7,879 nucleotides of DNA from Dehalococcoidia bacterium (GTDB lineage: Bacteria > Chloroflexota > Dehalococcoidia > UBA2979). The stretch is taken from the NCBI GenBank assembly GCA_030745285.1, contig JASLOV010000195.1, positions 1 to 7,879 of the forward strand, read 5' to 3'. Position 1 is the stretch's first letter; the number at the start of each line of letters is the position of its first letter. The position numbers and the translations under genes were made by a program. The notes beneath the pieces were generated by a model. It saw nothing but the letters and a program-made list of their open reading frames with translations, searched no databases and was not told the origin of the DNA. This document shows positions 1 through 5,690 of the stretch, piece after piece.

Positions 1-209
1 TCGTAGCCGGCGGAGAACGCCCGGCCCGCTCCGCGCAGGATCACGCTGTGCACGCGCGTGTCGTTGTCGGCGTTGAGCAGCGCCGCCCCCAGCTCCGCCT
101 GGAGCTGGCGCGAGAGCGCGTTCAGCTTCTCCGGCCGGTTAAGCGTGATGCGAGCGCGCCCGCGCTCCTTCTCGACAATGATCGTCTCGTAGCCGTCCTC
201 AATCGCCAT
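1..209 (-). CDS. Enoyl-CoA hydratase/isomerase family protein, N-terminal part (3' end outside window)
   Basis: Crotonase-superfamily proteins hydrate, isomerise or otherwise process acyl-CoA thioesters, typically in beta-oxidation-like pathways in the cytoplasm. Only the first 69 codons are present. The segment LNRPEKLNALS at residues 23-33 is the classic N-terminal crotonase signature. VILRGAGRAFSAGY at 56-69 is the strand and loop that supply the first oxyanion-hole backbone amide, around A67-G68. The ATG at 209 is preceded by AAGGGG at a normal distance, and the protein begins about where family members usually do. The catalytic Glu region lies off the window, so hydratase cannot be distinguished from isomerase, dehalogenase or another crotonase. 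The gene follows two SDR genes on the same strand after a 64-bp gap, which suggests joint action on hydroxyacyl- or enoyl-CoA intermediates. Confidence 0.9.
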   Translation of the reverse strand, partial: MAIEDGYETIIVEKERGRARITLNRPEKLNALSRQLQAELGAALLNADNDTRVHSVILRGAGRAFSAGY

Positions 210-223
210 CGATTCCCCTTACC

Positions 224-263
224 CGCGCCAGCCGGCGCGTCCCGTTTGCGGCGTCACCGCCGC
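224..263 (-). other. Two GC-rich hairpins between the degenerate SDR and the enoyl-CoA hydratase
   Basis: The 64-bp gap holds two perfect inverted repeats. Arms GCGGCG (248-253) and CGCCGC (258-263) flank a 4-nt loop. Arms CGCGCC (224-229) and GGCGCG (234-239) flank a second 4-nt loop. Neither is followed by a T-run on the minus strand, so they are not textbook intrinsic terminators. The second lies just upstream of the hydratase Shine-Dalgarno and could limit read-through or translation. In DNA this GC-rich some short hairpins arise by chance. Confidence 0.35.
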
Positions 264-273
264 CGCTGGCGGC

Positions 274-1059
274 CTACAGGTGCTGCAGCAGCCCGCCGTC
301 AACCTTAAAGACCTGGCCGCTGACGTAACCGACGCCGCTGCCGGAGAGCCAGACCGCCATCGGTCCGACCTCCTCGGCTTCGCCCGCGCGCTTCATGATC
401 GAGAAGCGCACGGCGCGCCCGGCGTCATCGACCTGCGGGTCGATACGGTCGTCCATCCAGTCCATCCAGCCGAGTGAGATGCAGTTGACCGAGATGCCGT
501 GCTGTCCCACCTCCTGCGCCAGCGAGCGCACGAGGCTCTGTGTCGCGGCGTGCGCCGCGCCGTAGGCCGCCGTGTTCTGCACGCCTCGTTCGCCGAGCAC
601 GTGCGAGACGAGCACGATGTTGCCGCCCTGCTCGTTCTTCTTCAGTTCGCCCACCGCGGAGCGGGCGGCGAAGAACTGCGAGTTGAAGTTGACCGCCATC
701 ACCTGCTGCAACTCGGAATCGCTCGTCTTCGCGATCGTCTTGCCCAGGAACAGGTCCGGGCAGCTGGCGACGATGTCGAGGCCGCCCAGCTCCTTCGCCA
801 CCTGCCGCGTCGTCACCTGCACGTTGCGGCCCAGCGTCACGTCCATGACGTAGACGCCGGACTGCCCGCCCTGCGCCTCGACATCCTTCTGAATCTGCTT
901 CGCCTTCATCACGCTGTCGTCCGCCTTCAGCGTGCAGAGTGCGACGTCGGCGCCGGCCTCGGCGTACGCGCGAGCAATCACGCCGCCGGCCGGCGTCTCC
1001 ACGCCGATCACCATCGCCTTGCGGCCGGAGAGGTCGAAATGTTCGATGTCCGTGCTCAT
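274..1059 (-). CDS. Degenerate SDR-fold protein lacking the catalytic lysine and NNAG motif (possible pseudoenzyme subunit)
   Basis: The 261 residues have normal classical-SDR length and layout, ending in the usual YVSGQVFKVDGG segment (245-256). Key motifs are altered. The TGxxxGxG cofactor motif reads IGVETPAGG at 18-26, with Pro at the middle glycine. The NNAG motif reads SCPD at 99-102. The active-site YxxxK reads Y166-G-A-A-H170, so the lysine is replaced by histidine. The usual PG after the sixth strand is L196-G197. Ser152, Tyr166 and the structural Asn124 remain. The reading frame is intact, so the changes look tolerated rather than like random decay. The start ATG at 1059 lies 9 bp after the stop of the preceding canonical SDR, and its GGGGGAGG ribosome site abuts that stop, which implies translational coupling. 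It may be a non-catalytic partner of that SDR or an enzyme with unusual chemistry. Confidence 0.85.
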   Translation of the reverse strand: MSTDIEHFDLSGRKAMVIGVETPAGGVIARAYAEAGADVALCTLKADDSVMKAKQIQKDVEAQGGQSGVYVMDVTLGRNVQVTTRQVAKELGGLDIVASCPDLFLGKTIAKTSDSELQQVMAVNFNSQFFAARSAVGELKKNEQGGNIVLVSHVLGERGVQNTAAYGAAHAATQSLVRSLAQEVGQHGISVNCISLGWMDWMDDRIDPQVDDAGRAVRFSIMKRAGEAEEVGPMAVWLSGSGVGYVSGQVFKVDGGLLQHL

Positions 1060-1068
1060 GGCCTCCCC

Positions 1069-1884
1069 CTACCCGTCCAGCTCGTGCTCGGGCGCGAAGT
1101 TGACGGGGCCGATGCCGCCCGCAAGCCCGCCGCCATCGATGATGAACTCCTGCCCCGTGACATAGCGCGAGGCGTCGGATGCCAGGAACACCGCCAGCGG
1201 GCCCAGCTCCCACCACTCGCCCAGCCGCCGCACCGGCACGAAGAGCCCGCGGTTCTTGCGGATCTCCGCCTCCTCGTCGCTGGCGGCAGGCCGCTGCGAG
1301 ACGAAGCCGGGGACGATCACGTTCGCGCGGATGTTGTGCCGCCAGAGCATCGTCGCCTCCGACTTGGTGAGCGAGATAACCCCGCCCTTCGCCGTCGGAT
1401 AGGCGAAGTTCTGGTTGCCGCGCAGGGCCGTGCCGGACGAGACGTTGATGATCACGCCGCCCTCACCCTGCTCCACCATCGCCTTCGACGCGGCGCGGCC
1501 GGAAAAGAACGTGCTCTTCAGGTTCGTCGCCAGCGTGCGCTCGAAGGCGTCGTCCGGGTGCTCCCAGAACTCGTACGGGCCGCCCGGGTCGCCGCCGCCG
1601 CCGGCGTTGGCGATCATGACGTCGATCTTGCCGTACTCCGCGACGCAGGCATCGACGACGGCGTTGACCTGCGCCGAGTCGGTCACATCCGTGGGCACCG
1701 CAACCGCCCGACCGCCGTCCCCGGTGATCTCGCCGACCGTGCCCTCGATCTGCTCGGGCGTGCGGGCGGCGCAGACCACGCTGGCGCCGACGGCGGCAAG
1801 CGCCTTCGCCATCGCCTTGCCGAGTCCACGCCCCGCGCCGGTCACGACCACCGCTTTACCGTCGAGTCGTAGCGTCTCCAACAT
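1069..1884 (-). CDS. SDR family NAD(P)-dependent oxidoreductase (canonical)
   Basis: Classical short-chain dehydrogenase/reductase of 271 residues. It is predicted to interconvert a hydroxyl and a carbonyl group using NAD(P)H in the cytoplasm. All motifs are intact: TGAGRGLG at 15-22, NAG at 93-95, Asn121, the catalytic Ser149, and Y162-P-T-A-K166, followed by VPG at 191-193 and YVTGQEFIIDGG at 241-252. A40-R41 after the second beta strand, with no acidic residue there, hints at NADP(H). The start was set at 1884 because GGAGAG precedes that ATG at good spacing and the protein then opens as other SDRs do. An ATG at 1896 and a longer frame from 1950 are open but lack a ribosome site. It is the first gene of the SDR/SDR/hydratase group. 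The substrate cannot be read from the sequence. Confidence 0.93.
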   Translation of the reverse strand: MLETLRLDGKAVVVTGAGRGLGKAMAKALAAVGASVVCAARTPEQIEGTVGEITGDGGRAVAVPTDVTDSAQVNAVVDACVAEYGKIDVMIANAGGGGDPGGPYEFWEHPDDAFERTLATNLKSTFFSGRAASKAMVEQGEGGVIINVSSGTALRGNQNFAYPTAKGGVISLTKSEATMLWRHNIRANVIVPGFVSQRPAASDEEAEIRKNRGLFVPVRRLGEWWELGPLAVFLASDASRYVTGQEFIIDGGGLAGGIGPVNFAPEHELDG

Positions 1885-1930
1885 CGAGCTCTCCATCCGG
1901 CTGCACTCGGCCATCGTGGCCCACGCGACC

Positions 1931-1964
1931 CGCGCGCAATGCGCGCGCACGAGCGCAGGGCTCG
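1931..1964 (-). terminator. Tandem GC hairpins downstream of uppP
   Basis: Immediately after the uppP stop codon on the minus strand come CGAGC/GCTCG arms (1950-1954 and 1960-1964) with a 5-nt loop. Next are CGCGCGC/GCGCGCG arms (1931-1937 and 1941-1947) with a 3-nt loop. The second stem is 7 perfect GC pairs. No T-run follows, so this is a candidate termination or pause structure separating uppP from the SDR operon, not a standard Rho-independent terminator. Confidence 0.45.
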
Positions 1965-1967
1965 CGG

Positions 1968-2795
1968 TTAGAGCGTCCCCGTAGCCGATGCGCCGAGTAC
2001 CGCGAGGCCGAGCGCGATTCTATACCAGACGAAGGCCCGCAGCGTGTGCGAGGCGAGAAAGGCGAGCAGCCCGCGGATCACGAAGACCCCGAGCACCCCG
2101 GCGACGACGGCGCCGGCGACGAGCGGCCCCCACTCGACGGCCTCGTCGCCCGAGACCGCCTCGGCCAGCTTCAGGCCGCCCGCGCCGAGTACGACCGGCG
2201 CCGAGAGCAGGAACGAGAAGCGGGCGGCCGAGTCCCGGTCGAATCCGAGGCCGCGCGCCGCCGCGATCGTCACGCCGGAGCGGGAGACGCCGGGAACGAG
2301 CGCCACCGCCTGCGCCACTCCAACGATCAGCGCGCGGCCGCCCGTCATCTGCTCCAGCCGCCCGAGCGCCCCGCCCCAGCTGTCGAGCGCCCAGATCACC
2401 AGCCCGAACGCGATCAGCATCACGCCCACGATCCACGGCTCGCGCAGGTTCTCCTCGATCGTGGCGTCCAGCAGGTAGCCGGCCACCGCCGCCGGCACGG
2501 ACGCCAGCGCCAGCCAGATTCCGAGCTGGGCTCGTGGCGTCCAACGCCCGACGTGGCGGCCGTGCACAGTGAGGTCGCGGACGGCCTCGTAGACGATGCG
2601 CAGCCAGTCACGCCAGAAGTAGCCGACGACGGCGACCGCCGTGCCGACGTGCAGACCCACGTCGAAGGTCAATGAGCTGGCCTCGTCGCCGACAACGTGC
2701 GGGGCGAGGATGAGGTGCCCCGAGGAGGAGACGGGGAAGAACTCGGTGAGCGCCTGCACCGCACCCAGCAGTAACGCGCGCAGATAGTCGTCCAC
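1968..2795 (-). CDS. uppP: Undecaprenyl-diphosphate phosphatase (UppP/BacA family)
   Basis: This integral membrane enzyme dephosphorylates undecaprenyl diphosphate to undecaprenyl phosphate, recycling the lipid carrier for peptidoglycan and other envelope polymers. Overexpression of the family gives bacitracin resistance. The 275-residue length is normal. Near the N terminus is Q14-A-L-T-E18-F-F-P-V-S-S-S-G-H27, the (E/Q)xxxE motif and histidine of the active site; the first position is Gln, an accepted variant. The second signature, PGVSRSGVT at 168-176, contains the catalytic Arg172. Several hydrophobic segments spread through the protein fit a polytopic protein. The start is GTG at 2795, supported by a GGAGGG ribosome site just upstream; no ATG fits better. 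It diverges from the 216-residue unknown gene and has no envelope-synthesis neighbours here. Confidence 0.96.
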   Translation of the reverse strand: MDDYLRALLLGAVQALTEFFPVSSSGHLILAPHVVGDEASSLTFDVGLHVGTAVAVVGYFWRDWLRIVYEAVRDLTVHGRHVGRWTPRAQLGIWLALASVPAAVAGYLLDATIEENLREPWIVGVMLIAFGLVIWALDSWGGALGRLEQMTGGRALIVGVAQAVALVPGVSRSGVTIAAARGLGFDRDSAARFSFLLSAPVVLGAGGLKLAEAVSGDEAVEWGPLVAGAVVAGVLGVFVIRGLLAFLASHTLRAFVWYRIALGLAVLGASATGTL

Positions 2796-2882
2796 TGGCC
2801 CTCCGTGGCGGCGAGGCTACCCGCGCCGGGGCCGCCGGGCCAGCCCTCGGCCGCCCCCCGTTCCGTTACGACCAGCCGCTGA

Positions 2883-2888
2883 TACGAT
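2883..2888 (+). promoter_or_regulatory. Possible -10 element (TACGAT) in the divergent uppP/unknown-gene region
   Basis: TACGAT fits the TANNNT pattern and sits about 80 bp before the ATG of the unknown gene, with only a weak -35-like TTCCGT 16 nt upstream. The 172-bp divergent gap is otherwise very GC-rich. Similar hexamers lie ahead of other plus-strand genes here (TATCCT at 3657, TATGCT at 5736). This is pattern matching only. Confidence 0.25.
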
Positions 2889-2909
2889 TCGCCTCGCCCG
2901 GCGGATCGG

Positions 2910-2967
2910 CCCAGGCAGGACCGCCCAGGCAGGACCGGTCGCAGGAGGACCAGTCGCAGGAGGAGCG
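2910..2967 (+). repeat. Two adjacent short tandem duplications, the second carrying the ribosome binding site
   Basis: CCCAGGCAGGACCG occurs twice back to back (2910-2923 and 2924-2937). It is followed directly by two copies of a 15-nt unit starting GTCGCAGGAGGA (2938-2952 and 2953-2967) that differ at two bases. The second 15-mer places AGGAGG at 2958-2963, four bases before the ATG at 2968. The first carries another AGGAGG 15 bases further upstream. The duplications are exact enough to look recent. Confidence 0.85.
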
Positions 2968-3618
2968 ATGGAGATCTCGGACTGGCTCCAGCGCATCGTC
3001 CCGGACGTCCAGTCGCAAGACTGGCGCGATGGCTGCTGGCTGGGCCACATCAAGATTCGCTCCGCCGCCCATCATCCGCCCCTGCACTGGCTCGGCCGCG
3101 CACTCGATGCCGTCGACGCGGCGGGGGCGCTGGACACCGTCACGCAGCGCATCGTTCGCGCGCACGGGCCGGAGGCGTGCGAGGGCTGGAGCGAGGGTGA
3201 CCAGCACGCCCAGGACGCCCTGACCGAGGCCTGCGCGATCGCCTGGGCGGCCGAACGCCTCGGCCCGCCGCAGCCCGTCGACGCGGGCGGCGGCCGCCTG
3301 CTGGTGCGGGTGCCCTCGGTGGACGCGGTCGTCGCGCCCCGCCGCCAGTGGCCGGTGCGTTCGCTCGACGACCTGCTCAAGCAGATCGGCGACGACGTCG
3401 CCCAGGCCTCCGCGACCGTGAACGGGGGGGCCGGGCGCGGCATCGTCTACGTAGACCTCAACCTCGCGCTCGACGCCTACGCCCGCGACGTCGGCTACCA
3501 CGGCCCGATGACGGAGCCGGTGCGGGAGATGCTCAAGTTCTTCGGCCAGGAACACGGCCTCGGCTGGGTGCTGACCCGGCCCTTCGAGTGGGGCGTGCCG
3601 ATCGAGGAGTGGTACTAG
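2968..3618 (+). CDS. Uncharacterised Trp-rich 216-residue protein
   Basis: I do not recognise the family. The gene is well supported as coding: AGGAGG lies four bases before the ATG, codons are GC3-rich, and the frame is long with a natural end at EEWY. The protein looks soluble, with no signal peptide or membrane segment. It has about ten tryptophans spread along its length, at residues 6, 19, 24, 41, 74, 93, 128, 200, 208 and 215. The N-terminal third has WLGHIKIRSAAHHPPLHWLG at 24-43, with clustered histidines H35, H36 and H40. A likely helical part spans 81-98. A glycine-rich turn then leads into the hydrophobic strand GIVYVDLNLALDAY at 158-171. No known catalytic motif is evident. It is divergent from uppP and followed by a VOC gene after 82 bp; neither neighbour explains its role. 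Confidence 0.8.
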   Translation: MEISDWLQRIVPDVQSQDWRDGCWLGHIKIRSAAHHPPLHWLGRALDAVDAAGALDTVTQRIVRAHGPEACEGWSEGDQHAQDALTEACAIAWAAERLGPPQPVDAGGGRLLVRVPSVDAVVAPRRQWPVRSLDDLLKQIGDDVAQASATVNGGAGRGIVYVDLNLALDAYARDVGYHGPMTEPVREMLKFFGQEHGLGWVLTRPFEWGVPIEEWY

Positions 3619-3659
3619 CCGGCCCTGGCCGCCGCGACAGCCCCGATCCGGGCGGATAT

Positions 3660-3693
3660 CCTTCCTTGCACCGAACGATCAGTGCAGCGAAGG
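3660..3693 (+). promoter_or_regulatory. Inverted repeat overlapping the VOC gene ribosome binding site and a possible -10
   Basis: Arms 3660-3671 and 3682-3693 match at 10 of 12 positions, with one further G-U pair possible in RNA, around a 10-nt loop. The right arm includes AAGG of the AAGGA Shine-Dalgarno (3690-3694) for the ATG at 3701, so an RNA hairpin would mask the ribosome site. The left arm overlaps a possible -10, TATCCT at 3657-3662. If that promoter is used, the hairpin would not be fully transcribed and the repeat would act as a DNA operator instead. The sequence cannot decide between these. Confidence 0.4.
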
Positions 3694-3700
3694 ATGATCC

Positions 3701-4148
3701 ATGGTCGAGAATCCACCGAGCGGATCCCCTCGCATCTCGCCGTACTTGCTCTACGAGGACGCCACCGCCGCCGTCGAGTGGCTGACCGAGGCGTTCGGGT
3801 TCGAGAATCGCGAGCGGCTGACCGACGCTTCGGGCGCGGTCAACCATGCGGAACTTGGCCTGGACGGCGGAATCGTCATGCTCGGCCAGCCCGGGGCGGA
3901 CTACCAGAACCCATCGCACTCCGGGCACCGGCACAGTCAGGTCTACGTTTACGTCGATGACGTTGACGCGCACTTCGAACGCGCGCGCGGCGGGTGCGAC
4001 CATCCTCCAGCAGCCAACAGACCAGTTCTACGGCGACCGGCGCTACGGCGCTCTCGACCTCGAGGGCCACGAATGGTACTTCGCCACCCACGTCCGGGAC
4101 GTGAGCGAGGAAGAGATGCAGCGCGCACTGACCGAGCGGGAGCGGTAG
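3701..4148 (+). pseudogene. VOC family (PhnB/glyoxalase-like) protein, frameshifted
   Basis: Vicinal-oxygen-chelate proteins of this PhnB-like type are small dimeric proteins related to glyoxalases and bleomycin-resistance proteins. The N-terminal part is typical: RISPYLLYEDATAAVEWLTE at 11-30, AFGFENR at 31-37, then HSQVYVYVDDVDAHFERAR at 78-96. The C-terminal half continues in another frame as AAGATILQQP, DQFYGDRRYGALDLEGHEW and YFATHV, ending at 4148. The switch falls in a (CG)5 run at 3980-3989. Restoring one CG unit gives the family-typical HFERARAAGATI and an intact protein of 149 residues. As read, the first frame runs on into unrelated residues past the true end. The start ATG at 3701 has AAGGA six bases upstream. 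Composition on both sides of the break is normal, so the lesion is recent or is a sequencing error. The substrate is unknown. Confidence 0.85.
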
Positions 4149-4167
4149 CCGATCGCCGTGCTACCGC
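4142..4167 (+). terminator. Perfect 8-bp inverted repeat between convergent genes, overlapping a stop codon
   Basis: GCGGTAGC (4142-4149) and GCTACCGC (4160-4167) form a perfect 8-bp stem with a 10-nt loop. The left arm contains the TAG stop (4146-4148) of the VOC gene. A weaker GCCAT/ATGGC hairpin (4170-4174 and 4184-4188) follows before the stop of the convergent PPOX gene at 4191. The position between converging genes suits a bidirectional terminator, although no T-run is present. Confidence 0.5.
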
Positions 4168-4190
4168 CAGCCATTGGCCGGCTATGGCCG

Positions 4191-4667
4191 CTACTCGCCA
4201 TCGCACCAGAGATCGCGCGACGGCATCGGCGGCTGGTCCGGCACACCGAGGCCCGTCCACACCGTGGTCGTCGCGACGGCGACATCCAGCTGGAACAGCC
4301 AGTCATCGTCGTGGATGACGTGGTCGGCGCCCGCCCTGACCGCGGCCCACGTCGCCTCGTCGGCGTTCGGGATACGACGGGCGCGGCCGGTGATGTTGAA
4401 CTCAAACTCATCGTAGCCGGCGTCACCCGGGTCCGGCGGCAGGGCGTGCAGCGCGTAGCGGCCGTCGTTAGCGAGGTCCCAGCGCTTCGGCGAGTCGCCG
4501 CTGATAGCGAGGAAGAGCCTGCCATCCGCGAATATCGGCGAGACCAGGTGCAGCCGCGGCGCGCCGCCGCGCCGCACCGTCGCCAGATAGGCGAGGCCGA
4601 TGCCGAGGCGTTCACGGCCGCGTGCCACGAGCGGTGAGGCAGCCGCAAACTGATCCCACGTAGCCAT
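4191..4667 (-). CDS. Pyridoxamine 5'-phosphate oxidase (PPOX) fold family protein
   Basis: This is a 158-residue protein of the split-barrel PPOX superfamily, whose members bind FMN, F420 or haem and often carry out redox chemistry on small molecules. The typical pattern is present: LAYLATVRRGGAPRLHLVSP at 25-44, then DGRLFLAISGDSPKRWDLAN at 48-67, DGRYALHALP at 68-77 and the strand EFEFNITGRARRIP at 87-100. The basic SPKRWDLAN stretch is where cofactor phosphate contacts usually lie. The ATG at 4667 has GAGGGGGG upstream; the frame is open further 5', but that extension reads through the end of the MarR gene and has no family resemblance. The gene starts 34 bp after the MarR stop, so it is probably co-transcribed with the regulator. 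Cofactor and substrate cannot be assigned; it need not make pyridoxal phosphate. Confidence 0.88.
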   Translation of the reverse strand: MATWDQFAAASPLVARGRERLGIGLAYLATVRRGGAPRLHLVSPIFADGRLFLAISGDSPKRWDLANDGRYALHALPPDPGDAGYDEFEFNITGRARRIPNADEATWAAVRAGADHVIHDDDWLFQLDVAVATTTVWTGLGVPDQPPMPSRDLWCDGE

Positions 4668-4701
4668 CGCGATCCCCCCTCTTGCGCGGCGCGCCCACAG
4701 G

Positions 4702-5205
4702 CTACCCCGCCGGCTCCTCGGGCACGTCCCCATCCTCCGGCCCTTCAAGCCCCCGCAACGTCGCAGCCGCCCGCTCCAGCGCGACGAGGTCGTCCGGCGA
4801 CAGCTCGCGCAGCTCATCGACGAGGCTGCCGACGCGCCGGTCGCGGCCGCGATACATCAGCCGCCGCCCCTTCGCCGTCGCGTGGACCCAGACGACGCGG
4901 CCGTCCCCCCGGTCGGCGCGGCGCTCGGCCAGGCCCCCGGCCTCCAGCCCGTCGACGACGCGCGACATCGTGGAGGGAGTGACGTGCTCGTCCGAGGCCA
5001 GCTCTCCGAGCGAGTGAGGACCGCCGAAGACCAGCACGGAGAGCGCGGAGAGCCGCGCCGCCGTCACCTCCAGCGCCTCGTCCTGGCGGCGCAGCCGGCG
5101 CACGAGGTGGATGGCGACCGAGTTCAGCTCCGTCGCGAGCGCGGAGAGCCGGGCGTCGTCGAAGCCGTTCGGGGCATCGGGGGCATCGGGTTCGCTGCTT
5201 GACAT
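4702..5205 (-). CDS. MarR family winged helix-turn-helix transcriptional regulator
   Basis: This predicted dimeric DNA-binding regulator has 167 residues, a normal MarR length. Helix 1 (about 17-40) and the C-terminal helix (about 121-153) would form the dimer interface. The winged helix lies in the middle: SLGELASDEHVTPSTMSRVV at 65-84 includes the recognition helix, which continues through DGLEAGGLAERR. The wing holds D98-R-G-D-G-R103 and then VVWVHATAKGRRLM, all classic MarR signatures. The ATG at 5205 was chosen over a longer open frame from 5259 because the extension would be read from the divergent promoter region and has no homologous character; the ribosome site is weak (GGGTG). The tail after 152 is short, acidic and Pro-rich. 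It diverges from a VOC gene across a palindrome and probably represses one or both transcription units in response to an unknown small ligand. Confidence 0.93.
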   Translation of the reverse strand: MSSSEPDAPDAPNGFDDARLSALATELNSVAIHLVRRLRRQDEALEVTAARLSALSVLVFGGPHSLGELASDEHVTPSTMSRVVDGLEAGGLAERRADRGDGRVVWVHATAKGRRLMYRGRDRRVGSLVDELRELSPDDLVALERAAATLRGLEGPEDGDVPEEPAG

Positions 5206-5229
5206 CGCACCCAGACTATTTGGTACATA
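5199..5229 (+). promoter_or_regulatory. Candidate promoter for the VOC gene at 5262
   Basis: A perfect -35 consensus TTGACA (5199-5204) overlaps the start codon of the divergent MarR gene. TACATA (5224-5229) could serve as -10 with a long 19-nt spacer. TAACAT at 5234-5239 is an alternative -10, but no -35 is visible for it. The candidate -10 lies inside the palindrome, so a bound repressor would block it. Confidence 0.4.
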
Positions 5230-5235
5230 CAAATA
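5217..5235. promoter_or_regulatory. Candidate MarR operator palindrome
   Basis: TATTTG (5217-5222), GTACATA, and CAAATA (5230-5235) form a 19-bp site with perfect 6-bp arms and a 7-nt centre. It lies in the 56-bp gap between the divergent MarR and VOC starts and is the most AT-rich spot in a very GC-rich window. MarR proteins commonly bind AT-rich palindromes of about this size next to their own gene, so autoregulation and control of the VOC gene is the natural reading. It is inferred from position and symmetry only. Confidence 0.6.
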
Positions 5236-5261
5236 ACATAATGCTGCGGGAGGGGGCAACC

Positions 5262-5690
5262 ATGAGCAGCACGACGGGACTCACCGTCACGACCATCGGC
5301 CAGATCACGCAGCCGGTGGCCGACCTGGACCGCGCGATCGCGTTTTACCGCGATGTGCTGGGCGCGTCCTTCACCGCCAGGTTCGACCCGCCGGGCCTCG
5401 CCCTCTTTGACTTCGCCGGCACACGCCTCATGCTCAGCGCCATCGCGGAAGACGGCGACGATGGAGCCGAACTGCCGAACGGCTCAGCCCTCTACTTCAC
5501 CGTCGACGACGTCGATCTGGGCATCGAGCAGGTGCGGAGTGCGGGTGTCGAGATAGTGGCCGAGCCGCACATGATCAGCAGCGACGACGCAGGCGAATAC
5601 GGCCCGCCGGGCGTCGAGACGTGGATGGGCTTCTTCCACGACCCGGACGGCAACGTGCTGGCGCTGATGGAGCTGCGCCCCCCGGCCTGA
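5262..5690 (+). CDS. VOC family (glyoxalase/bleomycin-resistance-like) protein
   Basis: This single-unit vicinal-oxygen-chelate protein has 142 residues and two beta-alpha-beta-beta-beta modules. Members bind a divalent metal across a dimer and act on small molecules (glyoxalases, dioxygenases, fosfomycin or bleomycin resistance). Q14-I-T-Q-P-V-A-D-L-D-R-A-I-A-F-Y-R opens the first module, with Gln14 at the usual first metal-ligand position. ALYFTVDDVDLGIEQVRSAG (76-95) opens the second. FFHDPDGNVLALMELR (124-139) closes it, with Glu137 at the usual last ligand. The ATG at 5262 follows a strong GGGAGGGGG; an upstream in-frame TTG at 5199 was rejected because it lies in the promoter and MarR start region. 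Unlike the VOC gene at 3701 it is intact. Its position opposite MarR suggests it is the regulated detoxification target. The substrate is unknown. Confidence 0.92.
   Translation: MSSTTGLTVTTIGQITQPVADLDRAIAFYRDVLGASFTARFDPPGLALFDFAGTRLMLSAIAEDGDDGAELPNGSALYFTVDDVDLGIEQVRSAGVEIVAEPHMISSDDAGEYGPPGVETWMGFFHDPDGNVLALMELRPPA

Noticed and set aside
425..1216. A 263-codon minus-strand frame overlapping both SDR genes
   Set aside because: It is out of frame with both SDRs, very Arg/Gly-rich, and gives low-complexity sequence without motifs.
499..1872. A 457-codon open frame on the plus strand
   Set aside because: It lies antisense to two clear SDR genes, is Arg/Ala/His-rich as expected for the complement of GC3-rich codons, and matches no family.
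5171..5190. Short tandem GGGGCATCG repeat near the MarR start
   Set aside because: It simply encodes the Asp-Ala-Pro-Asp-Ala-Pro stretch of the MarR N terminus; no independent role is indicated.
5199..5261. N-terminal extension of the VOC protein from a TTG at 5199
   Set aside because: It would translate through the divergent promoter and palindrome; the ATG at 5262 has a strong ribosome site and fits family length.
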